Under the pieces are notes generated by a model, which saw only the letters and a program-made list of their open reading frames with translations, did not search any database and was not told the origin of the DNA. Of a DNA stretch of 64,000 nt, positions 1 through 11,815 are shown one piece after another. Origin of the DNA: Maricaulaceae bacterium (GTDB lineage Bacteria; Pseudomonadota; Alphaproteobacteria; Caulobacterales; Maricaulaceae); contig JAHCJP010000002.1 of NCBI GenBank assembly GCA_026126205.1, positions 394,842 to 458,841 of the forward strand, in the 5' to 3' direction. The position numbers and the translations under genes are program-made. How positions within the stretch are numbered: position 1 is the first letter of the stretch; each line of letters begins with the position of its first letter.

Positions 1-574
1 CGATGCTGAGATAGAGTGCGAGATCATGGTCGCGGGCGTCCGACAGGGCCAGCACGGCGATCAGCACCAGATTGAACAGAACCGGCGCCGCGGCCGGCAG
101 GGCGAAACGCTCGTGCGAGTTCAAAACCCCGCTCAACATCGCCGTCAGCGACATGAACAGCAGATAGGGCAGGGTGATCTGGGTCAGCAGCACCGCCAGC
201 GCGAACAGGTCCGGATCGCCGATGAAACCGGGGCCAAGCGCATACATCAGCCACGGCATCAGCAATTGCAGGCCCGCTACCAGAACCAGCATGGCGAACA
301 GCAGGGCTGAAAACGTCTCGGAGGCGAAATCCGCCGCCGCGGCTTCGCCCTCCGCCTGCAGGCGGCCGGCATAAAGCGGCACGAAGGCGGCGTTGAAGGC
401 GCCCTCGGCGAAGATGCGCCGGAACACGTTGGGGAATTGCAGAGCGGTGACGAAGGCGTCGGCGACAGCCCCGGCGCCCAGATAGGCGGCCAGCATGATG
501 TCGCGCGCCAGCCCGGCGAACCGGCTGAGCAGGGTCACGCCGCCGATGGTGAAGACCGGTCTTAGAAGCCGCAT
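1..574 (-). CDS. murJ: MurJ lipid II flippase, N-terminal part (cut by window edge)
   Basis: The reverse-strand frame opens at the ATG at 574 and stays open to base 1, giving about 191 residues of a protein whose C-terminal two thirds lie outside the window. The N-terminus (MRLLRPVFTIGGVTLLSRFAG, then LARDIMLAAYLGAG and DAFVTALQFPNVFRRIFAEGA) is the start of the MurJ/MviN family, including the conserved Arg-rich loop after the first helix and the FRRIFAEGAF motif. Family knowledge: MurJ is a MOP-superfamily inner-membrane protein with about 14 helices that flips lipid II across the membrane for peptidoglycan synthesis. It begins 14 bases after the glnD stop, so it is probably co-transcribed with mutS-glnD, an order common in alphaproteobacteria. 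Confidence 0.9.
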   Translation of the reverse strand, partial: MRLLRPVFTIGGVTLLSRFAGLARDIMLAAYLGAGAVADAFVTALQFPNVFRRIFAEGAFNAAFVPLYAGRLQAEGEAAAADFASETFSALLFAMLVLVAGLQLLMPWLMYALGPGFIGDPDLFALAVLLTQITLPYLLFMSLTAMLSGVLNSHERFALPAAAPVLFNLVLIAVLALSDARDHDLALYLSI

Positions 575-588
575 ACGACCTTCCGTCC

Positions 589-3399
589 CTATCGCGCCGC
601 GCGAGACGTGGCGCGGGCGAGGCCATGGACCCGCGCCTGCTCAGCGAAGGCCGCCTCGTCCTCGCCCAGCACCGCCAGCAGTCGGTCGCGCACGCGGCCG
701 ATCGCGGACTTCGACGTCAGCTTGCGGCCATTCTTCAGCACGTAGAACACGTCCACGGCGCGCTCGCCATAGCCGTCGATGCGCGCGGCGCTGATGGACA
801 GGCCCTCGCCGGAGATCGCCGCCGCAAGATCGGCAAGCAGGCCGGGACGGTCGCGGCCCGTGGCCTCGATCACCGTCGCGGTTTCGGCGGCGCTGTTGTC
901 CACAACCACCTGCGGAGAGACGGCGAAGGCGGCCTCGCGCCGTTTCAGCTCCGCTTCCGCGCGGCGCAGGCGGCGCGCGGCGCGCCCCTCGGCGGCGCGG
1001 CGGACGCGTTCCAGCAACGCGTCGAGGGCTCGCGGACGGCTCTCGCCAAAGGGCGCGCCGGAGGCGTCCTGGACGAAAAACACGTCGAAGGCCGCGCCTG
1101 AGCGCGTGGTGGCGACATGCGCGCCGACGATATTGGCGCCGAGATCGGCCAGCGCGCCGGCGATGTCGGCGAACAGGCGGTCGCGGTCTGGCGCCATCAC
1201 GATCACTTCCGCCGCGGCCCGCCGCCGGTCGATGCGCGCTGCCGTGGCCACGGCCGCGCCCCGGGCGTAGGCGGCGCGGGCGACGGCGGCGTGCCGCAGC
1301 CGGTCGGCGGCGGTGAAAGCCAGCCAATAGGCGTCGTCCAGATCCTCGGTCCATCGTTCGGCGAAGGCCGCATCCACGCGCCGCAGCGCCCCGGAGAGCA
1401 GGGCGCGGGCCAGCGCTGCACGTTCGGCCAGCCGCGCCCGCGCTTCGCGTTCGCCGCCCTCGGCCCCCTCGGCCAGCACCGCGGCGGCCGCGGCGTACAG
1501 GTCACGCAGCAATTGCGCCTTCCAGCCATTCCAGACGCCGGGACCGACGGCGCGGATATCGACGACGGTCAGGATCAGCAGCAGCCGCAAGCGTTCCAGC
1601 GAGCCGGCGGCGCGGGCGAAATCGATCACCGTGCGCGGGTCGCTGAGGTCGCGCCGTTGCGCCGCGTCGCTCATCATCAGGTGCGAGCGCACCAGCCAGG
1701 CGACCAGGGCGGTTTCCTCCTCGTCCAGGCCCAGGCGCGCACAGGCCGTCTCGGCGCGCTTCGCGCCCTCCACGCACTGGTCGCCGGCGCCCTTGCCGGT
1801 GTCGTGCAGCAGCACGGCCAGGTGCAGGGCGCGGCGGTTCTTGACCTGCGGCGCCAGCTGGCTGGCCAGCGGATGTTCGGCGGTTTCGCGCCCGCGTTCG
1901 ATGTCGCGCAGCAGGCCGAGCGCGTTCAGCGTGTGCTCGTCCACAGTATAGCGGTGGTACATGTTGAACTGGGTGCGGGCGACCACGGCGCCGAATTCCG
2001 GGATGTAACGACCCAGAAGCCCGGCCTCGATCATCAGCCGCAGCACCAGGTGCGGTTCATCGGCGTCCAGCAGAATGGCGAATAGCGCCCGCGCCGCGCG
2101 CACGTCGGTGCGAAAATCGTCGTCTATCAGGCGCAGATTGCGGCCGACCGCCGCAATCGCGTCCGGGTGCAGGTCGGCCCCGCGCGCGGCGGCGGCCTCG
2201 AACAGGCGCATCATCAGAACCGGCTCGTCCTCGATCCGGCCCGCATCGGTGAAATCCAGTCGCCCGTCGCGCAGCGTGAAATCTTCGTCGTCCGCGCCCG
2301 CGGCGCGCCCGGCCGGCATGAAGCGCGCCAGCCCGCGCGGCCGCGATTTCCATTCGTCCGCCTCCAGCTTGGCGCAGACCAGGCGCGTCAGCGCGCCGAC
2401 ATCCATGGCGGTGAGGAAATAGCGCCGCATCAGCTTTTCCGCCGCGATCTCGGTTTCGCTGTCGGCGAAGCCCATGCGGGCGGCGATCTCGGGCTGCAGG
2501 TCGAAGGTCAGCCGGTCATCCTTGCCGCCGGACAGGTCGTGCAGGTGAAAGCGCAGCGTCCACAGGAAATCCGCCGCCTTCAGGTATTTCTCGATGTCGG
2601 CGACGGTCAGCAATCCGCCGGTGACCCAGCGCTCGAAAGCGTCGGCGCCGTAGAGATACTGCGCCAGCCAGCGCAGCATCTGCAGATCGCGCAGCCCGCC
2701 CTTGCCGTCCTTGATGTTGGGCTCGACGGTGTAGCGCGAGCGCCCGGCGCGGGCGACACGGGCGTCGCGTTCGCGCAGCTTCGCCTCCACGAAATCCGCC
2801 CCGCCGCCCTTGCGCGCCTCAGCGCGGAAGGCGGTCTCCAGGGCCGCGGCGAGGCCCGGCTCGCCAGCGACCAACCGCATCGACAACAGCGATGTACGCT
2901 CGCTGACATCCGCGCGCGCCAGTTCCAGCGTCTCCTCCAGCGTCCGGGCGGCGCCGCCGCCGACCGGCACGCCGGCGTCCCAAAGCGCGTAGTTCAGGGT
3001 CTCGATGAACCGGTTCTGGTCAGACCCCGCGCCGTCAGGTTTCAGGATCAGAAGATCGGCGTCCGAGCCGGGGGCCAGCTCGCCCGCGCCATAACCGCCA
3101 AGCGCCAGCAGCGACACTCCTTGTGCTCCCGCCGGGTCTGCTTCGGCCAGCGCGTCATAAAGGGCGCGCAGCACGGCGTTCATCACCCCGGACAGCAGCC
3201 GCGCCGCCTCCAGCCCGCCGCTGTCGTCGGACAGGCGCGACAGGGCCTGTTTGCGGCCTTCGACCTGCGCCGCCCGCAGCCTGCCCAGCGCCGCGCCGCG
3301 CGCGCCCGGATGCGTCCAGCCGCCGCCAGCCAGCGCCGCGGCGATCTCGGCGCGCAGCTTCAGGGCGTCCAGGCTGGCGGGCAGGGCGGTGGCGAACAT
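589..3399 (-). CDS. glnD: Bifunctional [PII] uridylyltransferase/uridylyl-removing enzyme GlnD
   Basis: A 936-residue protein with the complete GlnD layout. The nucleotidyltransferase motif GGYGAGELAPGSDADLLIL is at residues 101-119 (the GS and DxD of the pol-beta fold). A GlnE-like helical region follows, then an HD domain (MYHRYTVDEHTLNALG and VLLHDTGKG, about 490-545), and two C-terminal ACT domains (about 720-800 and 840-920). Family knowledge: GlnD uridylylates PII when glutamine is low and removes UMP when glutamine is high, the ACT domains sensing glutamine. The length is typical. It lies between mutS (31-base gap) and murJ (14-base gap) on the same strand, so one transcript is likely. 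No motif is missing. Confidence 0.95.
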   Translation of the reverse strand: MFATALPASLDALKLRAEIAAALAGGGWTHPGARGAALGRLRAAQVEGRKQALSRLSDDSGGLEAARLLSGVMNAVLRALYDALAEADPAGAQGVSLLALGGYGAGELAPGSDADLLILKPDGAGSDQNRFIETLNYALWDAGVPVGGGAARTLEETLELARADVSERTSLLSMRLVAGEPGLAAALETAFRAEARKGGGADFVEAKLRERDARVARAGRSRYTVEPNIKDGKGGLRDLQMLRWLAQYLYGADAFERWVTGGLLTVADIEKYLKAADFLWTLRFHLHDLSGGKDDRLTFDLQPEIAARMGFADSETEIAAEKLMRRYFLTAMDVGALTRLVCAKLEADEWKSRPRGLARFMPAGRAAGADDEDFTLRDGRLDFTDAGRIEDEPVLMMRLFEAAAARGADLHPDAIAAVGRNLRLIDDDFRTDVRAARALFAILLDADEPHLVLRLMIEAGLLGRYIPEFGAVVARTQFNMYHRYTVDEHTLNALGLLRDIERGRETAEHPLASQLAPQVKNRRALHLAVLLHDTGKGAGDQCVEGAKRAETACARLGLDEEETALVAWLVRSHLMMSDAAQRRDLSDPRTVIDFARAAGSLERLRLLLILTVVDIRAVGPGVWNGWKAQLLRDLYAAAAAVLAEGAEGGEREARARLAERAALARALLSGALRRVDAAFAERWTEDLDDAYWLAFTAADRLRHAAVARAAYARGAAVATAARIDRRRAAAEVIVMAPDRDRLFADIAGALADLGANIVGAHVATTRSGAAFDVFFVQDASGAPFGESRPRALDALLERVRRAAEGRAARRLRRAEAELKRREAAFAVSPQVVVDNSAAETATVIEATGRDRPGLLADLAAAISGEGLSISAARIDGYGERAVDVFYVLKNGRKLTSKSAIGRVRDRLLAVLGEDEAAFAEQARVHGLARATSRAAR

Positions 3400-3430
3400 G
3401 AGGCGAGGCTAGCCGATGCGCGATTCGCCG

Positions 3431-6115
3431 TCACTCGCCCTTGTCGTCCAGCAGCCGCTTCAGTTCGTAAATTGTCTCCAGCGCCTCGCGCGGGGACAAT
3501 CCGTCAGGCTCGACCTGCTTCAACCGCGCCTCCACCGCGCTGGGTTTCACCACAGCCTGCGGCGGGGCGGCGGAGAACAGCGGCAGGTCGGCCAGCGCCG
3601 CGGCCGGGGCGTCCTCGCTCTCCAGCCGGGTCAGAATGGTCTTCGCGCGCTCGACCGCCGCGGGCGGCAGGCCGGCGCGGCGCGCCACCTCGATGCCGTA
3701 GGAACGGTCGGCGGACCCCGCCGCCACCTCATGCAGGAACACCAGTTCGCCTTTCCACTCCTTGGCTTTCAGGCACACGTTTCCCGCCGCCTCAAGCGCC
3801 TCGGCCAGCCGCGTCAGTTCATGATAATGGGTGGCGAACAGGGCGCGGCAGCGATTGACGGCGTGCAGATGCTCCGCCGCCGCCCAGGCGATGGACAGGC
3901 CGTCGAAGGTCGCGGTGCCGCGGCCGATCTCGTCGAGAATGACGAAACTGCGCTCCGTCGCCTGGTTGAGGATCGCCGCCGCCTCGATCATCTCGGTCAT
4001 GAAGGTGGAGCGCCCGCGGGCGAGGTCGTCCGCCGCCCCGACGCGCGAGAACAGGCGGTCGGCGACGCCGATGCGCGCGGATTTGGCGGGAACGAACAGC
4101 CCCGCCTGCGCCAGGATCAGGATCAGCGCGTTCTGGCGCAGGAAGGTGGATTTGCCGGCCATGTTCGGTCCGGTGACCAGCAACAGGCGTGGCGCGGCCT
4201 CTCCTGCTCCGTCCAGCGCGCAGTCATTGGGCGTGAATGGCGCCTCGCCCGCCCGTTTCAGCGCCTGTTCGACAACCGGGTGACGGCCGCCCTCCACCGT
4301 GAACGCGGCGCCGTCCTCCACCTGCGGTCGCATGGCGCTCGTCTCCGCCGCCCATTCGGCGGCGCCGGCGGCTACGTCGACCTCGGCCAGCGCGCGGGCG
4401 GCGGCGCGGATGGCGTCCGCCTGCCCCTCAATGCGCGCCCGGAACGCCTCGAAAATCGCCAGCTCCCGGCCCAGCGCCCGTTCGGCCGCGCCGGCGATCT
4501 TCGATTCCAGCTCGCCCAGCTCGACGGTGGAGAAGCGCACCGCACTGGCCATGGTCTGGCGGTGGATGAACAGGGAATCGTCCATCAGCCGGCCGGCGTG
4601 TTTGGCCGTGGTCTCGATGAAATAACCCAGCACGTTGTTGTGGCGGATTTTCAGGGCCGCGACGCCGGTTTTGTCGGCATAGGTCTTTTGCAGGCCGGCG
4701 ACGACGCGGCGCGCCTCGTCGCGGAAACGCCGGGTCTCGTCCAGCGCCGCGTCCCAGCCCGGCGCCACGAAACCGCCGTCGCGGGCCAGCAGCGGCGGCT
4801 CCTCGACCAGCGCCGCGCCGATGTCGCGCATCAGCGCCGCCAACTCCGGCTTGCCGTCCAGCGCCAGGGCGGCGAAAGCCGTCACCAGAAGCGCCGGCGG
4901 CGTCGCCAGCGGGTCCTTCGCCGTGGCGCCGGCTATGGCCGCGCCTTCGGTCAGCGCCGCGGGCAGCGCCGCCATGTCCCGCGGCCCGCCGCGGCCCAGC
5001 AGCAGCCGGGTAAGCGCCCGTTCCGGATCGCCCGCGGCCTTCAGCCGCTCGCGCGCGCCGCGACGGGTATCGCCCTTCCCGGCGAACCAGGCGACGGCGT
5101 CCAGCCGCGCCTCGATCACCGCCCGATCGGTCGATGGCCGCGCCAGCCGCGCCGCCAGCAGGCGCGCGCCCGGGGCGGTGATCGTGCGGTCGATCGCATC
5201 CAGCAACGACCCCTTGCGGGCGCCGGACAGCGTGCGGTCGATCTCAAGGCTCGCCCGCGTGGCGGGGTCGATGGCCAGCGCCGCGCCCGGCGGCGCGGAT
5301 TTCGGCGGCGCGAGACGCGCCGGCGACCCGGCCTGCGCCAGCTCCAGATAGCCGGTCAGCGCGCCCAGCGCCGCGCATTCGGCTTTCGTAAAATCGCCAA
5401 AGGCGTCGAGCGAGGCGGCGCCGAAGCGCTCCTTCAACCGCCGTTCGCCTGCCGCGGCGTCGAACTTCGCCCGCGGCAGCGGCGTGATCCGCGCCCGGGG
5501 GGCGAGGCGCTGCGCCTCGGTGAAGCGCACTTCCTCGACCAGCAGCTCCGCCGGGTCCAGCGCCGCGATCTCGGCGGCCAGCGCTTCGGGCGGAACCGCG
5601 CTTGAGGCGATCTCGCCGGTCGAGACCTCGGCCCAGGCCAGCGCGCATTCGCCATTCGCCAGCCGCGCCAGCGCGGCGAGCCGGTTGGCGGCGCGGGCCT
5701 CCAGAAGCGAATCCTCGGTGATGGTTCCGGGGGTGACGATGCGCACGATGGCGCGCGCCACCACCGCTTTCGAACCGCGCTTCCTCGCCTCGGCGGGGTC
5801 CTCGGTCTGCTCGCCCACCGCCACCTTGAAGCCGGCGCGGATCAGCCGCGACAGATAGGCTTCGGCGTTGGCCACCGGCACGCCGCACATCGGGATCGGT
5901 TCGCCCTGGTGTTCGCCGCGCTTGGTCAGGGCGATGTCGAGCGCCTGCGCGGCGCGCGCCGCGTCGTCGAAGAACAGCTCGTAGAAATCGCCCATGCGGT
6001 AGAACAACAGCGCGTCGGCGGGCGCCTGCGCGCGCAGGGCCAGGTATTGCGCCATCATCGGCGTCGCGCCGTCGGCGCCGGGAAAGCTGCGGTCTGTGGG
6101 AAGGGCGGCGGACAT
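3431..6115 (-). CDS. mutS: DNA mismatch repair protein MutS
   Basis: 894 residues when started at [11 protein letters not shown]. The frame is open further upstream, but that extension is Arg/Ala-rich and unlike the family. The mismatch-reading motif GDFYE is at residues 42-46. The C-terminal ABC-type ATPase has Walker [10 protein letters not shown] (about residue 650), the signature region around [10 protein letters not shown], Walker [11 protein letters not shown] and the ATHYHEL H-loop. Family knowledge: the dimer clamps on mismatches and recruits MutL. This is the first gene of the minus-strand mutS-glnD-murJ run and is divergent from maeB with about 118 bases between the start codons. 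Confidence 0.95.
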   Translation of the reverse strand: MSAALPTDRSFPGADGATPMMAQYLALRAQAPADALLFYRMGDFYELFFDDAARAAQALDIALTKRGEHQGEPIPMCGVPVANAEAYLSRLIRAGFKVAVGEQTEDPAEARKRGSKAVVARAIVRIVTPGTITEDSLLEARAANRLAALARLANGECALAWAEVSTGEIASSAVPPEALAAEIAALDPAELLVEEVRFTEAQRLAPRARITPLPRAKFDAAAGERRLKERFGAASLDAFGDFTKAECAALGALTGYLELAQAGSPARLAPPKSAPPGAALAIDPATRASLEIDRTLSGARKGSLLDAIDRTITAPGARLLAARLARPSTDRAVIEARLDAVAWFAGKGDTRRGARERLKAAGDPERALTRLLLGRGGPRDMAALPAALTEGAAIAGATAKDPLATPPALLVTAFAALALDGKPELAALMRDIGAALVEEPPLLARDGGFVAPGWDAALDETRRFRDEARRVVAGLQKTYADKTGVAALKIRHNNVLGYFIETTAKHAGRLMDDSLFIHRQTMASAVRFSTVELGELESKIAGAAERALGRELAIFEAFRARIEGQADAIRAAARALAEVDVAAGAAEWAAETSAMRPQVEDGAAFTVEGGRHPVVEQALKRAGEAPFTPNDCALDGAGEAAPRLLLVTGPNMAGKSTFLRQNALILILAQAGLFVPAKSARIGVADRLFSRVGAADDLARGRSTFMTEMIEAAAILNQATERSFVILDEIGRGTATFDGLSIAWAAAEHLHAVNRCRALFATHYHELTRLAEALEAAGNVCLKAKEWKGELVFLHEVAAGSADRSYGIEVARRAGLPPAAVERAKTILTRLESEDAPAAALADLPLFSAAPPQAVVKPSAVEARLKQVEPDGLSPREALETIYELKRLLDDKGE

Positions 6116-6233
6116 GGCCGGGCGAGATTTGCGGGGATTCGCGCCTCGCGCAAGCGCGCCAGCCTGCTTGCCAGCGCGCGCCGGACAGCTAGGCTCGCCC
6201 CACAACCGAAGACCCGCACCGGCGAGGAAGACC

Positions 6234-8505
<2,272 letters not shown>

Positions 8506-8513
<8 letters not shown>

Positions 8514-9870
8514 TCTGCGGCGGCGCCGAGGCCGCCTCGCGCGCCGCGCGCCAGCGCATGGCGATCCATACGAACACTATGGCCGGGGCGCCGATCAGCG
8601 CCGTGGTGGTGAAGAACATCGGATAGTCCAGCGCATCCACCATCGCCCCGGAAAATCCGCCGAAGAATTTGCCCGGCAGGGCGTAGAACGAGCTGAACAA
8701 CGCATACTGCGTCGCCGAAAAGGCGCGGTTGGTCAGGCTGGACATATAGGCGATCAGCGCCGTGCCCGCCCAACCGCCGGAGACGTTCTCGGCCGTGATG
8801 GCGAAGGTCAACTTCAGGATGCTGGCTTCCTGCGTCGCCAGCCAGGTGAAGGCGAAGGCCGAAACGGCGCTGATGATCGCGCCGACCATCAGCACCGGAT
8901 AGACGCCCCAGCGCGTGGCGGCCACGCCCGCGATCAGCGCTCCGGCCAGTGTCGCCGCCACGCCATAGACCTTCGACACCGCGGCGATCTCGGTCAGGGT
9001 GTAGCCCATGTCGACATAGAAAGGGTTGGCCATGAACCCCAGAATGAAGTCGTTAAGCCGGTAAAGCCCGATCAGCGCCAGAATGAACACCGCGATCCAG
9101 CGGTAGCGGGCGAAGAAATCAACGAAGGGCGCCACCGCCGCCGAATACAGCCAGGCCAGCGCCGAGCCGATGCTGTTGCCGCCGATCGCGGCCTGCACGG
9201 CCTCTGTTCCGCCGCCAGCGGCCTCTGGGCGTGGCGGCTCCGGCGCCAGGAAGACGCCGGCGACGCCGATCAGCATCAGCCCCGCCAACACCATGTAGGC
9301 GAAATTGAAGCTGGCGAAATCGGCCATCACCAGCGCGCCGGCGCCGGCGGCGATCATGCCGAAGCGATAGCCCCACTGATAGATCGCCACCAGCAGGGCC
9401 TGTTGGTCGTCGGCGGCGACGTCGATGCGCCATGCGTCCAGCGCGATGTCCTGCGTCGCAGAGGAAAAGGCGATCAGCACCGTGGCCAGCGCGATCACCA
9501 CCAGACCCTCGCCCGGCGATGTCGAGGCGGCGAGCAGCATGCCGCCGATCAGCGCCATCTGGGCGAGAAGAATCCACGACCGCCGCCGGCCCAGCGCGCG
9601 ATCCAGAAACGGCAGCCGCAGACGGTCGACCAGCGGCGCCCAGACGAACTTGAACGTATAGGCCATGCCGGCCCAGGCGAAAAAGCCGATCTCGGTGCGC
9701 GAGACGCCCTCAAGCCGCAGCCATGCCGACAGGGTGGAGAACACCAGCAGAATGGGCAGGCCCGCCGAAAAACCCAGCAGCAGCATCACCCCGGCGCGGC
9801 GCCAGCCCAGTGAGGCCAGGGCGGCGGCGAGGCTGCGTTTCGGCGGTCTCGCCGCGGCGGCGTCGGTCAT
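8506..9870 (-). CDS. AmpG-family MFS transporter (muropeptide permease-like)
   Basis: 454 residues started at MTDAAAARPPKRS; a longer start at 9939 would run 56 bases into the histidine kinase gene, so I prefer the start 13 bases after that gene's stop. It is a polytopic membrane protein with many hydrophobic helices. The N-terminal signature (GFSAGLPILLVFSTLSAWL, then EIGFFAWAGMAYTFKFVWAPLVDR and GRRRSWILLAQ) is that of the AmpG/PAT family, which in Gram-negatives imports anhydro-muropeptides for cell-wall recycling. No beta-lactamase or recycling gene is adjacent, so substrate is inferred from family only. The family also contains acetyl-CoA transporter relatives. Confidence 0.8.
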
Positions 9871-9883
9871 TGATGACTCCGGA

Positions 9884-11737
9884 TCACCCGCCGACCAGCC
9901 TGAATCGTTTCCGCCCGCGGCACAAGGCGGCGAGCGCATCCTTCAGCGCCTCGGGATCCACCGGCTTGGCCAGGAAGGCGTCCATGCCGGCGTCCAGCGC
10001 TGCGGCGCGGTCGGCCTCGGTGGCGTTGGCGGTCAGCGCCACCAGCGGCAGGCCGGCCCCGGCGGGACCGAGCGCGCGCACGGCGCGGGCGAGCGTCAGC
10101 CCGTCCATCTCCGGCATGCGCAGGTCGACCAGCGCGGCGTCCAGCCCGCCCTGCTCGATGCGCGCCAGCGCCTCGGCGCCGGTGGCGGCGCGCGCCGTCA
10201 CCGCGCCCAGCCGGGTCAGGGTTTTCTCCGCGATCAGGGCGTTGACTGGGTCGTCTTCCGCCACCAGCACCGTCAGCCCGCTCAGCGGCCAGTCGCCGGC
10301 GGCGGGCGCGGCGGCGGCCTCGTCGCCGTTTCCAGGCGCGCCGAGGATGTGGCGGACCAGGCTGGCGCGGCGCACCGGCTTGACCAGCCAGCCCTGCGCG
10401 CCGGTGGGCGGGGCGGTCTTGACGCGATCCTTGTCCTGCGGCGCAGCCAGCACCAGCGCCCGCGCCGCCCCGGCTTCGCGTGCGCGCTCGGCCCAGGAGG
10501 CGTCGACCAGCAGAACGGCGCCGCGCGCTGCGGACAGGCGGTCCGCACTGGCGATCTCGTCCGCCGTCGCGCCCAGCGCCCGGGCCTGATCGGCGAGGCC
10601 GGCGCGCAGCACCGGGTTGGGCGCAGCGGCGAAGACGCGGACGCCGGTCAGCGGGCGCTCCTGCGGGGCCGGCTCCAGAACCGGCAGCGGCAGGGCGGCC
10701 CAGAAATGCGCGCCTTCCCCCGGACGGCTCTCGACGCCGACCTCGCCGCCCATCGCTTCGGCGAGGCGCTTGACCATGGCGAGGCCGAGGCCCGCGCCCT
10801 CAGCGCCGGTGGTTTCGGCGGCGCCGCGCTCGAAATACTCGAACAACACCGCCTGGTCGGCGGGGGCGATGCCGGGGCCGGTGTCGCGGACGCTGATCAG
10901 CAGCCGCGCCGCGTCACCATCGGCGCTGCCGGAAATCTCCACCCGGACGCCGCCGGCGGGGGTGAATTTCACCGCGTTGCCGATCAGGTTGAACAAGATC
11001 TGGCGCAGGCGGGCGGCGTCGCCCTGCACGCACGCCGGGGCGCAGGCGGTGGTCACGACGGCCACCTCGAGACCCTTGTCGGCGGCGCGCGGCGCCAACA
11101 GCTCGACGGCCTCGCGCGCCAGCGCCGCCGGGTCGACGGGTTCGGCGCGGAAGTCCAGCTTGCCGGCCTCCAGCCGCGACAGGTCGAGAATATCGTCCAC
11201 CAGCTCCAGCGCATGGGCGGCGCTGGCCTCCAGCGCACGCACATATTCGCGCTGGTCGGATTTCAACGCCGTACCGGCCAGCAGCCGCGCCACGCCCAGC
11301 GCGCCGGCCAGCGGCGTGCGCAGTTCGTGGGTGACCGAAGCGAAGAAGCGCGACCGGGCGCGCATGGCGTCGCGGCGCTGTTCGTCGGCGGCCCGGCGCC
11401 CGGTGACATCGCGGCCGACGGCGACGGCGCCGCCGCCGTCCATCGGGCGTTCTTCCCATTCGATCCAGCGCGGCCCGGCGCGGGTGCGCATCAGCGCGTC
11501 ATAGCGGCGCGATCCCGCCGCGGCGTTGGCGGCCGGGGCGATGGCGAACCAGCGCCCGGTCCAGTCGGCGCGGGCGCCGCCGAAAGCGGCCAGAAAGGCG
11601 GCGTTGACATGCAAAACCCGTCCGTCGGCGGCGCGCACCAGCACCAGCTCTCCCGCCGCGTCCAGCGCCGCGCGCGCCAGCTGCGCCCCGGCGTCGGCGG
11701 GGGCGGCGTCTGCGCCGGTTTCGGTCTCGTCCCTCAT
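9884..11737 (-). CDS. Hybrid sensor histidine kinase with PAS, degenerate REC and REC domains
   Basis: 617 residues, no membrane segment, so probably cytoplasmic. A PAS domain spans about 15-115 (VLHVNAAFLAAFGG...VAVGRDVTGR). A HisKA domain follows with the phospho-accepting His in FFASVTHELRTPL, then HATPase_c with the N box LIGNAVKFTPAGG, G1 RDTGPGI and G2 GAGLGLAMVKRL. About 365-470 is a poorly conserved receiver-like segment (VLLVDASW, WLVKPVRR). The C-terminal receiver (about 485-605) is intact, with VAEDDP, the phospho-acceptor in VDLRMPEMDG, and FLAKPVD. Family knowledge: such kinases relay phosphate His-Asp, usually via a separate Hpt protein. No partner is adjacent. It is followed closely by the AmpG-like gene. 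Confidence 0.88.
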   Translation of the reverse strand: MRDETETGADAAPADAGAQLARAALDAAGELVLVRAADGRVLHVNAAFLAAFGGARADWTGRWFAIAPAANAAAGSRRYDALMRTRAGPRWIEWEERPMDGGGAVAVGRDVTGRRAADEQRRDAMRARSRFFASVTHELRTPLAGALGVARLLAGTALKSDQREYVRALEASAAHALELVDDILDLSRLEAGKLDFRAEPVDPAALAREAVELLAPRAADKGLEVAVVTTACAPACVQGDAARLRQILFNLIGNAVKFTPAGGVRVEISGSADGDAARLLISVRDTGPGIAPADQAVLFEYFERGAAETTGAEGAGLGLAMVKRLAEAMGGEVGVESRPGEGAHFWAALPLPVLEPAPQERPLTGVRVFAAAPNPVLRAGLADQARALGATADEIASADRLSAARGAVLLVDASWAERAREAGAARALVLAAPQDKDRVKTAPPTGAQGWLVKPVRRASLVRHILGAPGNGDEAAAAPAAGDWPLSGLTVLVAEDDPVNALIAEKTLTRLGAVTARAATGAEALARIEQGGLDAALVDLRMPEMDGLTLARAVRALGPAGAGLPLVALTANATEADRAAALDAGMDAFLAKPVDPEALKDALAALCRGRKRFRLVGG

Positions 11738-11815
11738 CGCCGCACAGCCTGGACCCGCGCCGGTTAAGGAAGCGTCGAAATCCGGGCTGTCGCCCGAGGC
11801 GGGCGCGCCGTTGTC

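Noticed and set aside
2167..3858. A 560-codon plus-strand frame across the glnD/mutS junction
   Set aside because: It is antisense to two conserved genes and shows no domain.
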